NCBI RefSeq assembly: GCF_002017865.1
Contig: NZ_MTJN01000002.1
Coordinates: forward strand, 1,364,001 to 1,428,000
From: Rhodoferax fermentans
GTDB taxonomy: Bacteria > Pseudomonadota > Gammaproteobacteria > Burkholderiales > Burkholderiaceae_C
Length of the DNA stretch: 64,000 bases
Direction of reading: 5' to 3'
Below the pieces are notes generated by a model. That model was not told the origin of the DNA and searched no databases. It saw only the letters and a program-made list of their open reading frames with translations. The translations under genes and the position numbers were made by a program. This document shows positions 1-8,977 of this stretch, in pieces (position 1 is the stretch's first letter; every line of letters starts with the position of its first letter).

Positions 1-1083
1 GTCGTTGAAGGCATGCAGTTTGACCGTGGTTACCTGTCGCCCTACTTCATCAACAGCCAAGAAAAGCAATCCGCTTTGCTGGACAACCCGTTTGTGCTGT
101 TGTACGACAAGAAGATCAGCAACATCCGTGACCTGTTGCCCACCCTGGAACAAGTCGCCAAGAGCGGCCGTCCGCTGTTGATCATTGCTGAAGATGTCGA
201 AGGCGAAGCCCTGGCAACTCTGGTGGTGAACACCATCCGTGGCATTTTGAAGGTTGTGGCTGTCAAGGCGCCTGGTTTTGGCGACCGTCGCAAGGCCATG
301 TTGGAAGACATCGCCATCCTGACCGGTGGCAAGGTCATCGCTGAAGAAGTGGGCCTGACACTCGAAAAAGTGACTCTGGCTGACCTCGGTTCTGCCAAGC
401 GCATCGAAGTGGGCAAAGAAAACACCATCATCATCGACGGTGCTGGCCCCGCTGCTGACATCGAAGCCCGCGTCAAACAAGTGCGCGTGCAAATCGAAGA
501 AGCGACTTCCGACTACGACCGTGAAAAACTGCAAGAACGCGTAGCCAAGCTGGCCGGCGGTGTTGCAGTGATCAAGGTTGGCGCTGCCACCGAAGTCGAA
601 ATGAAGGAAAAGAAAGCCCGCGTCGAAGACGCCCTGCACGCGACTCGCGCTGCTGTGGAAGAAGGCATTGTGGCTGGTGGTGGCGTGGCTTTGCTGCGCG
701 CCAAGCAAGCTGCTGGCGAAATCAAGGGTGACAACGCTGACCAAGACGCCGGCATCAAGCTGGTGCTCAAGGCCATCGAAGCGCCTCTGCGCGAAATCGT
801 GTTCAACGCCGGTGGCGAAGCCTCTGTGGTGGTGAACGCTGTGTTGGCTGGTAAAGGCAACTACGGCTTCAACGCTGCCAACGACACCTATGGCGACATG
901 ATCGAAATGGGTATCCTGGACCCAACCAAGGTGACCCGCACCGCCCTGCAAAACGCAGCGTCTGTGGCTTCCCTGATGTTGACCACCGAATGCATGGTGT
1001 CTGAGTCCCCGAAGGACGACGCACCTGCAGGCGGCATGCCTGACATGGGTGGTATGGGCGGCATGGGTGGCATGGGCATGTAA
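1..1083 (+). CDS. groEL: 60-kDa chaperonin GroEL, 3' part (5' end outside window)
   Basis: This is the C-terminal two thirds (about 360 residues) of the cytosolic GroEL chaperonin, which folds proteins in an ATP-driven double ring with GroES. The frame is open at base 1, so roughly 190 N-terminal residues lie outside the window. The visible part starts in the apical domain ([16 protein letters not shown], part of the substrate-binding region). It continues through the second intermediate domain with the catalytic-aspartate segment [15 protein letters not shown] and the GGGVALL turn. It ends in the equatorial domain ([14 protein letters not shown]) and the typical Gly-Met tail ([11 protein letters not shown]). 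A strong intrinsic terminator follows about 130 bp downstream. Identification is secure; only the missing 5' end is incomplete. Confidence 0.98.
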   Translation, partial: VVEGMQFDRGYLSPYFINSQEKQSALLDNPFVLLYDKKISNIRDLLPTLEQVAKSGRPLLIIAEDVEGEALATLVVNTIRGILKVVAVKAPGFGDRRKAMLEDIAILTGGKVIAEEVGLTLEKVTLADLGSAKRIEVGKENTIIIDGAGPAADIEARVKQVRVQIEEATSDYDREKLQERVAKLAGGVAVIKVGAATEVEMKEKKARVEDALHATRAAVEEGIVAGGGVALLRAKQAAGEIKGDNADQDAGIKLVLKAIEAPLREIVFNAGGEASVVVNAVLAGKGNYGFNAANDTYGDMIEMGILDPTKVTRTALQNAASVASLMLTTECMVSESPKDDAPAGGMPDMGGMGGMGGMGM

Positions 1084-1216
1084 GAGCTCCTTGCCTGAGG
1101 CTCCAGGCCGTCGTTGCAAGGGTTTGCCGTACCGCAGGTACTGTCTTCACCCTTGCGTCTAGGCCTGAAGCCTCATGCTGCGTCGAGTGGCTCTTGTGGC
1201 GCTCGACTCACCAACT

Positions 1217-1253
1217 AAAAAACCCCGCAGAGCGCGAGCTTTGCGGGGTTTTT
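1217..1253 (+). terminator. Rho-independent terminator after groEL
   Basis: A 7-bp GC stem (CCCCGCA at 1223-1229 with TGCGGGG at 1242-1248) is extended by A5/T5 flanks and encloses a 12-nt loop. The T run on the + strand fits termination of groEL. Because it is flanked by A and T runs, it could also act on the opposite strand. Confidence 0.9.
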
Positions 1254-1264
1254 ACTATGGTTTC

Positions 1265-1316
1265 AGAAGCTGCTTACCCTTGAACGATAAGGGCTGGAGG
1301 CCATTTTCCCTTAAAA
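1265..1316 (-). repeat. Interspersed ~50-bp hairpin repeat, copy 1
   Basis: Reverse orientation. It reads AAGCTGCTTACCCTTG, then CGATAAGGGCTGGAGGCCATTTT. The central hairpin CCCTT/AAGGG and the GGCTGGAGGCC flank match the other copies in this window. It lies between the groEL terminator and the 3' end of the leftward HAD gene. Confidence 0.75.
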
Positions 1317-1381
1317 CTTCACGCCTGATTGGACGCCAGGTCGTCAGCGGGAACACCCGCCTCTCAGATCACCAGGAAGCG

Positions 1382-2005
1382 CTACAGCCCCAGCTGGGCC
1401 AGATCCGCCTGCAACTGCTGCGCTGAAGTGAAGTGGATACCGTGCCAACCCAGTGACTGGGCGGTCGTGACGTTGTGTTTGAGGTCGTCGATGAACACAG
1501 TTTGATCGGGAGCCAGGCTGTAGCGGCTTTGCAGCAGCTGGTAAATGGCTGGGTCCGGTTTGATCTGCAACACATCCCCTGAAAAAATGCCGCCGTCAAA
1601 CCACTGCAAAAACGGGTGGTGTTGCTCCAGATAACGGGCATACAGCACCGGCATGTTCGACAGGAAATACAAACCGCTCACACCATCGCCTGCCAGACGG
1701 CGCTGGTGCAACTGCGTCAACACCGCCAGTGACTCCGACATCACCGTCAAGCGCTCCCCAATGCCCTGCACCAGGGCCGCCAAGTCCTGCTGCGGCAAGT
1801 CCAGCCGCTGGGCGGTGCGTGCCACCACCGCATCGGTCTCCAGCAGGCCACGGTCAAAGTCGTGCCAGTCGGCATGGCCAAACACCTGGTGCGCCAGCTG
1901 CGCGGCCTCGTCGGAGGTGCGCACACGCTGCGGAAAAGTCTGCATCAGCAAGGTGCCGGGTTGCCAGGTGAATAACACCGCACCAAAGTCAAAAACAATG
2001 TTCAC
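1382..2005 (-). CDS. HAD-family (IA) hydrolase, YihX-like phosphatase
   Basis: This is a haloacid-dehalogenase superfamily hydrolase of 207 aa, probably a small-molecule phosphatase. All four HAD motifs are present: the nucleophile Asp in IVFDFGAVLF at the very N-terminus, the Ser of YFLSNMP, the Lys of IKPDPAIYQLL, and the acidic motif VFIDDLKHNV. The first motif has the D-x-G-x-V form of YihX (alpha-D-glucose-1-phosphatase) rather than DxDxT. The frame is open upstream for almost 100 codons, but that part is not HAD-like. The GTG at 2005 has an AAGGA box 7 nt upstream and gives the usual family N-terminus. It is the third gene of a leftward tal-pgi-HAD string, which would suit a sugar-phosphate substrate, but the substrate is only inferred. 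Confidence 0.85.
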   Translation of the reverse strand: MNIVFDFGAVLFTWQPGTLLMQTFPQRVRTSDEAAQLAHQVFGHADWHDFDRGLLETDAVVARTAQRLDLPQQDLAALVQGIGERLTVMSESLAVLTQLHQRRLAGDGVSGLYFLSNMPVLYARYLEQHHPFLQWFDGGIFSGDVLQIKPDPAIYQLLQSRYSLAPDQTVFIDDLKHNVTTAQSLGWHGIHFTSAQQLQADLAQLGL

Positions 2006-2117
2006 AAACACATCCTTGTTAAGGCCACGGCAGGAAGCTGCCAGGCCTGCGCCGGGCGGGTCGGGCATCTGCCGTTGGCAGAGCGCGGTGTTGTGTCCAA
2101 CAACACCGCCTGCGTGG

Positions 2118-3686
2118 TCAAGCCTGCAAACGGGCCAGCAGGCCCGCGGTGGAGCCGTCCAGACCCGCTGTGTCGCCACTGAGCAGACGCGCCTCGACGT
2201 CCTTGGCCAAGACCTTGCCGAGCTCCACACCCCACTGGTCAAAGCTGTTGATGCCCCACAGGCTGCCCGAGACAAACACGCGGTGTTCCTGCAAGGCAAT
2301 CAGCGCACCCAGCGACGTCGGGGTCAGTTCATCGAGCAACAAGAAGGTGCTGGGCCGGTTGCCAGTGAAATGTTTGTGGCCACCCGCATCGGCCTTGCCG
2401 AGCATCAGCGCCTGCGCCTGGGCCAGCACATTGGCCAGCAGCAGGGTGTGGTGGCCGGGCAGGCTGTGCAGCGGCTTCTTGACCGCGACAAACTCCACCG
2501 GCACCACGTCGGTGCCCTGGTGCAGCATCTGGAAGTAGGCGTGTTGGCCATTGGTGCCGGGTTCACCCCACACCACGGGAGAGGTCGAAAAAGGCAAGGC
2601 TTCGCCGCTGGCGTCCACGCGTTTGCCGTTGCTTTCCATCTCCAGCTGTTGCAGGTAGGCCGGGTAACGTTTCAGGGCACAGTGGTAAGGCGCCACACTG
2701 CGGCTGGTGAAGCCGTGGAAGTTGCGGTACCAGACATCCAGCAGGCCCAGGCGCACCGGCAGGTTCTGCGCCAACGGAGCGGTGCGGAAATGCTCGTCCA
2801 TGTCGTGAGCACCGGCCAAGAACGCGCGGAAACCGGGTGCACCAATGGCGATCGCGAGCGGCAGACCAATGGCTGACCAGACTGAATAACGCCCGCCCAC
2901 CCAGTCCCAGAAACCAAAGGTGGTGCTGATGCCAAAGTTATTGGCGGCCGCCACATTGGTGGTGAGTGCCGCAAAATGCCGCGCGATGTGGGTGCCACCC
3001 TGCGCCTCGAACCAAGCCTTGGCGCTGTGCGCATTGGTCATGGTCTCGATGGTGGTGAAGGTTTTGCTGGCGATCAGGAACAAGGTGCTCTCGACCTTGA
3101 CCTTCTTTAATACCGCCGCCAGCTCATGCCCGTCCACATTCGAGACAAAGTGAAAACGTTTGCCCGGCGTGACAAATTCGTCGAGCGCCAGCACCGCCAT
3201 CTGCGGCCCCAGGTCGGAGCCACCAATGCCGATGTTCACCACGTCGGTGATGTCGGCGTCGGCCCGCACAGCCTCGGCATAAGCCAGCATGGCGTCCAGC
3301 GTGCTGTGCACTTGCGCCAGCTCAGTCGCTACATTTTTGATATCTGCTCGCCCTTGATCCGTCAGGGCCAGAGGCGGATTTCTCAATAACCAGTGCATCA
3401 CAGCACGCTGCTCGGTGCTGTTGATCTTGGCCCCGGCAAACATCGCATCGCGGTGCGACTCCAGACCGCTTTCACGCGCCAGATCGAGCAACAAGGCCTG
3501 GGTGGCCTCGTCGATCAGGTTTTTGGACAGGTCGGCAAACACGTGCGGCGCACTTTGGCTGAAGCTGGCAAAGCGCAGGGGGTCCGCCGCAAACTCGGGG
3601 CGCAGGTCAAAACTGCGCCCGCTGGTTTCAAAGCGGGCCTGCAGCGCCGCCCAACTGGGGGTGCGGTCGCAACGTGTGGTGTTCAT
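2118..3686 (-). CDS. pgi: Glucose-6-phosphate isomerase
   Basis: This cytosolic enzyme interconverts glucose 6-phosphate and fructose 6-phosphate. The 522-aa protein shows both family signatures (GGRYSVWSAIGLPLAI and GSLWGINSFDQWGVELGKVL) and the catalytic-Glu segment WGEPGTNGQHAYFQ. It starts 2 bp after the tal stop, so the two are surely co-transcribed and together serve the pentose-phosphate/fructose-6-phosphate node. Oddity: around residues 100-120 the segment TDQGRADIKNVATELA is encoded by a degenerate copy of the interspersed hairpin repeat (3326-3384). It makes the protein about ten residues longer than E. coli Pgi at that surface position. The insertion is in frame and the rest of the gene is intact. 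Confidence 0.97.
   Translation of the reverse strand: MNTTRCDRTPSWAALQARFETSGRSFDLRPEFAADPLRFASFSQSAPHVFADLSKNLIDEATQALLLDLARESGLESHRDAMFAGAKINSTEQRAVMHWLLRNPPLALTDQGRADIKNVATELAQVHSTLDAMLAYAEAVRADADITDVVNIGIGGSDLGPQMAVLALDEFVTPGKRFHFVSNVDGHELAAVLKKVKVESTLFLIASKTFTTIETMTNAHSAKAWFEAQGGTHIARHFAALTTNVAAANNFGISTTFGFWDWVGGRYSVWSAIGLPLAIAIGAPGFRAFLAGAHDMDEHFRTAPLAQNLPVRLGLLDVWYRNFHGFTSRSVAPYHCALKRYPAYLQQLEMESNGKRVDASGEALPFSTSPVVWGEPGTNGQHAYFQMLHQGTDVVPVEFVAVKKPLHSLPGHHTLLLANVLAQAQALMLGKADAGGHKHFTGNRPSTFLLLDELTPTSLGALIALQEHRVFVSGSLWGINSFDQWGVELGKVLAKDVEARLLSGDTAGLDGSTAGLLARLQA
3326..3384 (-). repeat. Interspersed hairpin repeat, copy 2 (inside pgi)
   Basis: A degenerate copy in reverse orientation. 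GTCGCTACATTTTTGATA is followed by CGCCCTTGATCCGTCAGGGC and then CAGAGGCGGATTT. The order of blocks (TAGC/T-run, CCCTT..AGGG hairpin, AGAGGC-GATTT) matches the intergenic copies. It is translated in frame within pgi. Confidence 0.6.
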
Positions 3687-3688
3687 GC

Positions 3689-4636
3689 TTAATGTCCGAG
3701 CAAGAGTTGATCCAGTTTGACGGCGTCGGCACAGAAGGCACGGATGCCCTCAGACAGTTTTTCGGTGGCCATCGCGTCCTGGTTCAGCGCAAAGCGGAAG
3801 GACGCTTCGTCAAAATTCACCGGATCCATGTCCAGCGACTGTGCGGCCTGGGCGTCCAGTGCCTTGACCAGCGGCTCGTCGGTGGCAGCCAGCGTGGCCA
3901 GCAGGTCGGGGCTGATCGTCAGCAGGTCACAACCGGCCAAGGCGGTGATCTGGCCGACGTTGCGGAAACTCGCACCCATCACCTCGGTTTTGATGCCGAA
4001 CTTTTTGTAGTAGTTGAAGATCTGCGCCACCGACTTGACGCCGGGGTCGTTGGCGCCGGTGTTGTCGGCTTCGACCCAGGCTGCGCCAGCCGACTTCTTG
4101 TACCAGTCGTAAATACGGCCAACAAACGGCGAAATCAATTGCACCTTGGCTTGACCGCAGGCCACGGCCTGGCAGAACGCAAACAACAAGGTCAGGTTGG
4201 TGTGGATGCCACGGCGCTCCAGCTCGGCAGCGGCCTGGATGCCTTCCCAGGTGGAAGCGACCTTGATCAGCACGCGGTCGATGTGGATGCCTTCGGCCTG
4301 GTACAGCGCAATGATGCGCTCGGCACGGGTGATGGTGGCATTGGTGTCAAAGCTCAAACGGGCATCCACTTCGGTCGAGACACGGCCCGGCACGATGGAC
4401 AAAATCTCGCAACCAAAACGCACCAGCAGGCGGTCGGTGATTTCATCGAGCGCACGGCCTTGGAAGCGGGTGGCGGTGTCGGTCAGCAGCGACCGGTACT
4501 CGGCCTTTTGCACGGCCTTGAGGATCAAGGACGGGTTGGTGGTGGCATCTGTTGGCTGGTAGGCCTCGATCTGCTTGAAGTCGCCGGTGTCGGCAACCAC
4601 GGTGGTGAATTGTTTGAGGGCGTTGAGTTGGTTCAT
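3689..4636 (-). CDS. tal: Transaldolase
   Basis: Transaldolase (315 aa, TalB length) moves a dihydroxyacetone unit between sedoheptulose 7-phosphate/glyceraldehyde 3-phosphate and erythrose 4-phosphate/fructose 6-phosphate in the cytosol. The N-terminus matches TalB ([20 protein letters not shown], with the acid/base Asp at 16, then TDATTNPSL). The Schiff-base Lys is K125 in [13 protein letters not shown]. It is the first gene of the leftward tal-pgi-HAD string, with its promoter presumably in the 86 bp at 4637-4722. Located beside pgi, zwf and hexR, it belongs to the hexose-phosphate block. Confidence 0.98.
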   Translation of the reverse strand: MNQLNALKQFTTVVADTGDFKQIEAYQPTDATTNPSLILKAVQKAEYRSLLTDTATRFQGRALDEITDRLLVRFGCEILSIVPGRVSTEVDARLSFDTNATITRAERIIALYQAEGIHIDRVLIKVASTWEGIQAAAELERRGIHTNLTLLFAFCQAVACGQAKVQLISPFVGRIYDWYKKSAGAAWVEADNTGANDPGVKSVAQIFNYYKKFGIKTEVMGASFRNVGQITALAGCDLLTISPDLLATLAATDEPLVKALDAQAAQSLDMDPVNFDEASFRFALNQDAMATEKLSEGIRAFCADAVKLDQLLLGH

Positions 4637-4722
4637 GAACGGATTATTACGGCATTTGGCCCCACTTCATCGCCCACTTACCACAGTTTCTACGACACAA
4701 ACCATAACAAAACTTGTATAGC

Positions 4723-5604
4723 TCAGCCCAAAGCCAGGGCCATCACCCCCAGCGCAATCGCCAGCGCCCCCACAATCCGCAAGCCCCGATCCCCCTCCCC
4801 GAGCAGGTGCCCACCAATCAAGGCCGCAAACAACATGCTGACCTCACGCGCCGGTGCCACATGGCTGACCGGTGCCAGACGCACTGCAAACAACACACAG
4901 ACATAAGCCATCGGGCTGAACACCGCCACCACCAGCGCGTAGCGCCACTGCTGCTGCCACAGGCGCCAGGCCTCGGCCCGGTTGCGCAGCACCGGCACCA
5001 CCGCATACGGCAGGCGCAGGATGTTGCACCAGTAGTCAAACAGGATAGGGGACAGCGCAATCACCTTGACCGCATAGGCATCGAGCACCGTGTAGGCGGC
5101 AATCAGGGCACCGGTCAGCAGCCCCCAGAACACCCCGGCCAACACCCGCTCACGCCGCGCCGGGTCGTGTGCCGCCTTGAACAGCCCCGGCCCACCGGCA
5201 ATCAAGAACACGCCCACCACCACACCCAAAATGCCGAAGACGCCCAAGGTGCTTAAGCGTTCACCAAACACCACCACCGCGACAAACGAGGACAACAGCG
5301 GCCCGCTGCCGCGAGCCAGCGGGTAGACCACGGTCAAATCACTTTTGCGGTAGCCGGTGAGCAGGCAGACAAAGTACACCCAGTGCACAAAACCGCTGGC
5401 CGCGATGAACAACCACTCGGTCAGCCCCCACAGCGGCATCACCTCCCAGCCGAGCCAGAGCGCCAGCGGCGACCAGACCACCGCCATGATGAAACAGCTG
5501 AAAAAAGTGAACCGAGCATCCCCCTGCGCCTTCTTGGCAACGATGTTCCACCCGGCGTGGATCAGTGCGCCGACCAGGATCAGCGCAAACGCGAGTCCGG
5601 ACAA
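4723..5604 (-). CDS. DMT-superfamily (EamA-like) permease
   Basis: An inner-membrane protein of 293 aa with about ten hydrophobic helices, arranged as two five-helix halves as in EamA/DMT exporters. It starts with a helix containing GALIHAGWNIVAKKA, the typical first-helix pattern of this family. The second half begins near GVFWGLLTGALIAAYTV. Nothing shows the substrate. The start is a TTG at 5604, only 1 nt after the stop of the upstream ATPase gene, so it is translationally linked to the AfuABC-like importer and is its last gene. No Met occurs before residue 40, so TTG is the only reasonable start. It could be a metabolite exporter balancing the importer; that is inference. Confidence 0.85.
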   Translation of the reverse strand: MSGLAFALILVGALIHAGWNIVAKKAQGDARFTFFSCFIMAVVWSPLALWLGWEVMPLWGLTEWLFIAASGFVHWVYFVCLLTGYRKSDLTVVYPLARGSGPLLSSFVAVVVFGERLSTLGVFGILGVVVGVFLIAGGPGLFKAAHDPARRERVLAGVFWGLLTGALIAAYTVLDAYAVKVIALSPILFDYWCNILRLPYAVVPVLRNRAEAWRLWQQQWRYALVVAVFSPMAYVCVLFAVRLAPVSHVAPAREVSMLFAALIGGHLLGEGDRGLRIVGALAIALGVMALALG

Positions 5605-5605
5605 C

Positions 5606-6652
5606 TTAAGCGGCCTGCACCACCGACACGCCGTGGTCGGCGAGTGTCAGGCCCACCTCGGCGCCCAGCGCCAGCACATCGGTCAAATCGGGCGAGACCA
5701 CAAAAATCGGCCCGAGCGTGGTGTCAAAGGTGTATTCAAAAAAACTGCCCAGGTAGGCCCGCTTGCGCAAGGTGGCTGGCAGGCCACTGCCATCGTGGTG
5801 GATGTGCCAGGCCTCGGGCCGCACCGCCACCTTGACCTGGCCCGCAGGCACGGCCTGGCGCGAATGGATCTGCAGCGGCCCGAGCTGGACCCAGCCCGCC
5901 GCATCGGCCACCCCGGGAAACAGCATCGCCTCACCCATGAAACCGGCGACAAACTCGCTGCCCGGGCGCTCGTACATGTCCTGCGGCGTGCCGCGCTGGG
6001 CAATCAGGCCGTTGTCCATCACGATGATCTGGTCACTCACGGCCAGCGCCTCACTCTGGTCGTGGGTGACATAGGCCACGGTCAGGTGCAAGCGCTGCTG
6101 CAAGCTGCGAATTTCCTCGCGCATCTCGCGGCGCAGGCGCGCATCCAGATTGCTCAAAGGCTCGTCAAACAGCAAAACGCCCGGTTCCAGCACCAGGGCA
6201 CGCGCCAGCGCCACACGCTGTTGCTGACCACCCGACAACTCGCTGGGCAGGCGGTCGTCATACCCCACCAGGCCGACATTGCCCAAAGTCTCTACCGCAC
6301 GCCGGGCGGCCTCGCCCTTCTCGATGCCGGACATCTTGAGGCCGTACATCACGTTCTCGAGCACGTTCATGTGGGGGAACAGCGCGTAGCTCTGGAACAT
6401 CATGCTGACATTGCGGTCCGCCGGCCCGAGGGTGGTGACATCCTTGCCCTGCATCAGAATCTGCCCGCTGGTGGGAGTCTCCAACCCGGCGATCATCCGC
6501 AAGACCGTGGTTTTGCCACAGCCGGAGGGTCCCAGAATGGTGGTGAGCGAGCCTTGCTCAATCTCGAAATCCACCCCTTTGATCACCAGCGGTGCACGTT
6601 TGTCGATGCCATACCGTTTGGTGATATTTTTGAATTCAACGCCGTAAGTCAT
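5606..6652 (-). CDS. ABC transporter ATP-binding protein (AfuC/FbpC-like)
   Basis: The ATPase subunit (348 aa) of a binding-protein-dependent importer, cytosolic and bound to the membrane permease. Walker A is GPSGCGKTT (near residue 42), the Q-loop region is MMFQSYALFPHMNV, the ABC signature is LSGGQQQRVALARAL, and Walker B is VLLFDEPLSNLD. The C-terminal ~110 residues form a TOBE-like regulatory region (VAVRPEAW). The family covers Fe(III) (FbpC), 2-aminoethylphosphonate and sugar-phosphate (AfuC) importers. The choice depends on the binding protein (see that entry). Gaps of 17 bp to the permease and 1 bp to the DMT gene indicate one operon. Confidence 0.93.
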   Translation of the reverse strand: MTYGVEFKNITKRYGIDKRAPLVIKGVDFEIEQGSLTTILGPSGCGKTTVLRMIAGLETPTSGQILMQGKDVTTLGPADRNVSMMFQSYALFPHMNVLENVMYGLKMSGIEKGEAARRAVETLGNVGLVGYDDRLPSELSGGQQQRVALARALVLEPGVLLFDEPLSNLDARLRREMREEIRSLQQRLHLTVAYVTHDQSEALAVSDQIIVMDNGLIAQRGTPQDMYERPGSEFVAGFMGEAMLFPGVADAAGWVQLGPLQIHSRQAVPAGQVKVAVRPEAWHIHHDGSGLPATLRKRAYLGSFFEYTFDTTLGPIFVVSPDLTDVLALGAEVGLTLADHGVSVVQAA

Positions 6653-6669
6653 GCTTATCTCTCAGGAAA

Positions 6670-8880
6670 TTAGTGGGCTGCGATGGCGGGAGGCTTCAGG
6701 CCGATCTTGCGGCGGCCCAGTTTGCGTTCACCCACCAGAAACTGGATCAGGGCAATCGCCGCCGACATCAGGATGATTAACACGGTGCAATAGGCCAGCG
6801 CCACACCGTAGTCGCCATTGCCCACCCGGCCAATGATGTAAGAGGTGGCCAGCTCGTTCTCGGCCGTCACCAGAAAGATCACCGCACTCACCGTGGTCAT
6901 GGCGCGCACAAAGCTGTAGACCAGCGCGGCCACCAGTGCGGGCTTCAGCAAGGGCAAGACCACATGGCGCAATGTCTGCAAGGTGGAGGCGCGCAACATC
7001 ACCGACGCCTCGTCAAGCGACTTGTCAAGTTGCTTGAAGGCGGCGGTACCGGCCCGCACACCCACCGGCAGATTGCGGAACATGAACGACAGCACAATGA
7101 TCAGCCCAGTGCCGGTCAGCTCCACCGGCGGCACATTGAAGGCCAGGATGTAACTCACGCCGAGCACCGTGCCGGGGATGGCAAAAGCCAGCAGTGCCAC
7201 AAATTCAAAACCGCCCTGACCGCGAAACTCGGTTCGCGCCAGCAGGTAGGCAATCAGCAGCCCCACCGCAGCGGTCATCGGGGCAGCCAGTCCGGCGAGC
7301 TTGACGGTGGTGAAAAAGGAGTTCCAGGCGGTGCCGGCCCAGACCAGCCCAAAGTCGCCCCACTCCAGGCCAAAAGCGGTGTTGAAGTGGGCCAGGGTCA
7401 GGGTGTAGTCGCGGCCCCAGGTCTGCACAAAACCACCGGCAAAAGCAAACAGGTAAACCACCACGGTGAACGCCAGCCAGGGGTACACCACCAAGTTGAG
7501 CACCCGGCGCACTCCGTCGGGCAGGGCCATCGGGATACCGGCGTCGCCCTTGCCGCTGACCGTGGTGTAGTTTTGTTTGCCCAACAGAGCGCGTTGCATC
7601 GCAAACACCGCCAGCGCAAACATCGTCAGAATCCAGGCCAGCGAGGCCGCCTTGCCCTGGTCATACTGGGCGCCCACGATGGCAAAAAAGATGTCGGTGG
7701 ACAACACCGAGAACTGCCCGCCCACCACAATCGGGTTGCCAAAGTCGGCAATGCTCTCAATAAACCCCACCAGAAAGGCATTGGCCAGGCCCGGCTTGAG
7801 CAGCGGCAGGGTCACGGTGAAAAAGGTTTTGGTGCGGCTGGCACGCAGGGTCTGCGCAGCTTCTTCCATACTCGGCGCCACCCCTTGCACCACCCCCCGC
7901 ATGATCATGAAGGCAATCGGGGTGAAGGCAAACAACTGGGCAATCCAGATGCCAAACAAACCGTAGAACCAGCGGGTGGGCGGCAAGTCAAAGGCGTATT
8001 CAAGAAACTGGTTGACCACACCGGCGCGGCCAAACAGCAGGATCAGGCCCAAACCCACCACAAACGGCGGCGTGATGATAGGCAGCAGCGCCACCACACG
8101 CAGCGGTGTCTGCACCCGTGGCCCGGCACTGCGCTCGGCCAGCAAGGCCATCATGGTGCCCAGAATCACGGTGCCGGTGGCGGTCAGCAGGGCCAGGAAC
8201 AAGGTGTTCCAGGCCACCCCACAACGCATGCCACCACTCACACAGCCCAGGCCCCAGACGCGCTCGTTGCCGATGCGCTCAAAAATCGCCGACCAGGCCC
8301 AGTGGCCTTCTTCGTTGAGGAACGCACCGTAGAGTGCCTTGGTCACCGGAAAGGCGATGAACAGCAGCAGCAGCACCGAGCAGCCCAGCACCGACGAGGC
8401 GATGAACATATCCCCCTTGAAATAGCCCCGGCGCGCCAGCCCAAACGCGGTGAGCATCACCAGCGCCAGCAAGGCGATGAAAGCACCCATGCCAATGCCG
8501 TACTGGTTGACCGCCAACTCACCAAATTGCGTGTTCAACGCGGCAAACGACCAGCCCCGGGCGCCAATCATGAAACCACTGGCCAGCAGCCCCACAAAAC
8601 CCAGCAAGCCCCCACCCAGCAGCCAGCCACTTTGTGACCTGCCTGCCGGCAGCCACAGACTCACGGCACACAGCCCCAAGCCGACCAGGCCCAGGCCGAG
8701 CCAGACGCGACCATGCACCACGGTTTGTACCAGGCCATTGGCGGTGTCCGGGCCCGCAAAAATCTGCGGCAACACGCTGTACCAGGCGGTGTCCTGGATG
8801 GCGTACCACGGCAATAAAAGATAGGCCAGCAGGCCAAGGGCGATCCAGAGGCGGATCGCCTGATTGGGATGTTTGTTCAC
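6670..8880 (-). CDS. ABC transporter permease, fused double domain (AfuB/FbpB-like)
   Basis: An inner-membrane permease made of two fused permease domains. Each carries an EAA loop that contacts the ATPase: EEAAQTLRASRTKTFFTVTL in the first half and DEASVMLRASTLQTLRHVVL in the second. At about 736 aa it has the two-domain length typical of FbpB/AfuB and needs no second permease gene. The open frame extends to a GTG at 8901. The GTG at 8880 (MNKHPNQAIRLW) has a TTGAG box about 8 nt upstream and places the first transmembrane helix at the normal distance, so I prefer it. It lies between the binding-protein and ATPase genes of the same leftward operon. Confidence 0.92.
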   Translation of the reverse strand: MNKHPNQAIRLWIALGLLAYLLLPWYAIQDTAWYSVLPQIFAGPDTANGLVQTVVHGRVWLGLGLVGLGLCAVSLWLPAGRSQSGWLLGGGLLGFVGLLASGFMIGARGWSFAALNTQFGELAVNQYGIGMGAFIALLALVMLTAFGLARRGYFKGDMFIASSVLGCSVLLLLFIAFPVTKALYGAFLNEEGHWAWSAIFERIGNERVWGLGCVSGGMRCGVAWNTLFLALLTATGTVILGTMMALLAERSAGPRVQTPLRVVALLPIITPPFVVGLGLILLFGRAGVVNQFLEYAFDLPPTRWFYGLFGIWIAQLFAFTPIAFMIMRGVVQGVAPSMEEAAQTLRASRTKTFFTVTLPLLKPGLANAFLVGFIESIADFGNPIVVGGQFSVLSTDIFFAIVGAQYDQGKAASLAWILTMFALAVFAMQRALLGKQNYTTVSGKGDAGIPMALPDGVRRVLNLVVYPWLAFTVVVYLFAFAGGFVQTWGRDYTLTLAHFNTAFGLEWGDFGLVWAGTAWNSFFTTVKLAGLAAPMTAAVGLLIAYLLARTEFRGQGGFEFVALLAFAIPGTVLGVSYILAFNVPPVELTGTGLIIVLSFMFRNLPVGVRAGTAAFKQLDKSLDEASVMLRASTLQTLRHVVLPLLKPALVAALVYSFVRAMTTVSAVIFLVTAENELATSYIIGRVGNGDYGVALAYCTVLIILMSAAIALIQFLVGERKLGRRKIGLKPPAIAAH

Positions 8881-8977
8881 AAGAAGCTCAAGGTAAATCA
8901 CACAAGGCGGCGCTCAACGCCGCCACCAGACCGGGCGCTAGACCCGCTGCGCCCAGGTTTGAACTGGCAGGACGGGG

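Noticed and set aside
2006..2299. Upstream extension of the HAD phosphatase frame by ~98 codons
   Set aside because: The extension overlaps pgi, is not HAD-like, and the GTG at 2005 has a good ribosome site.
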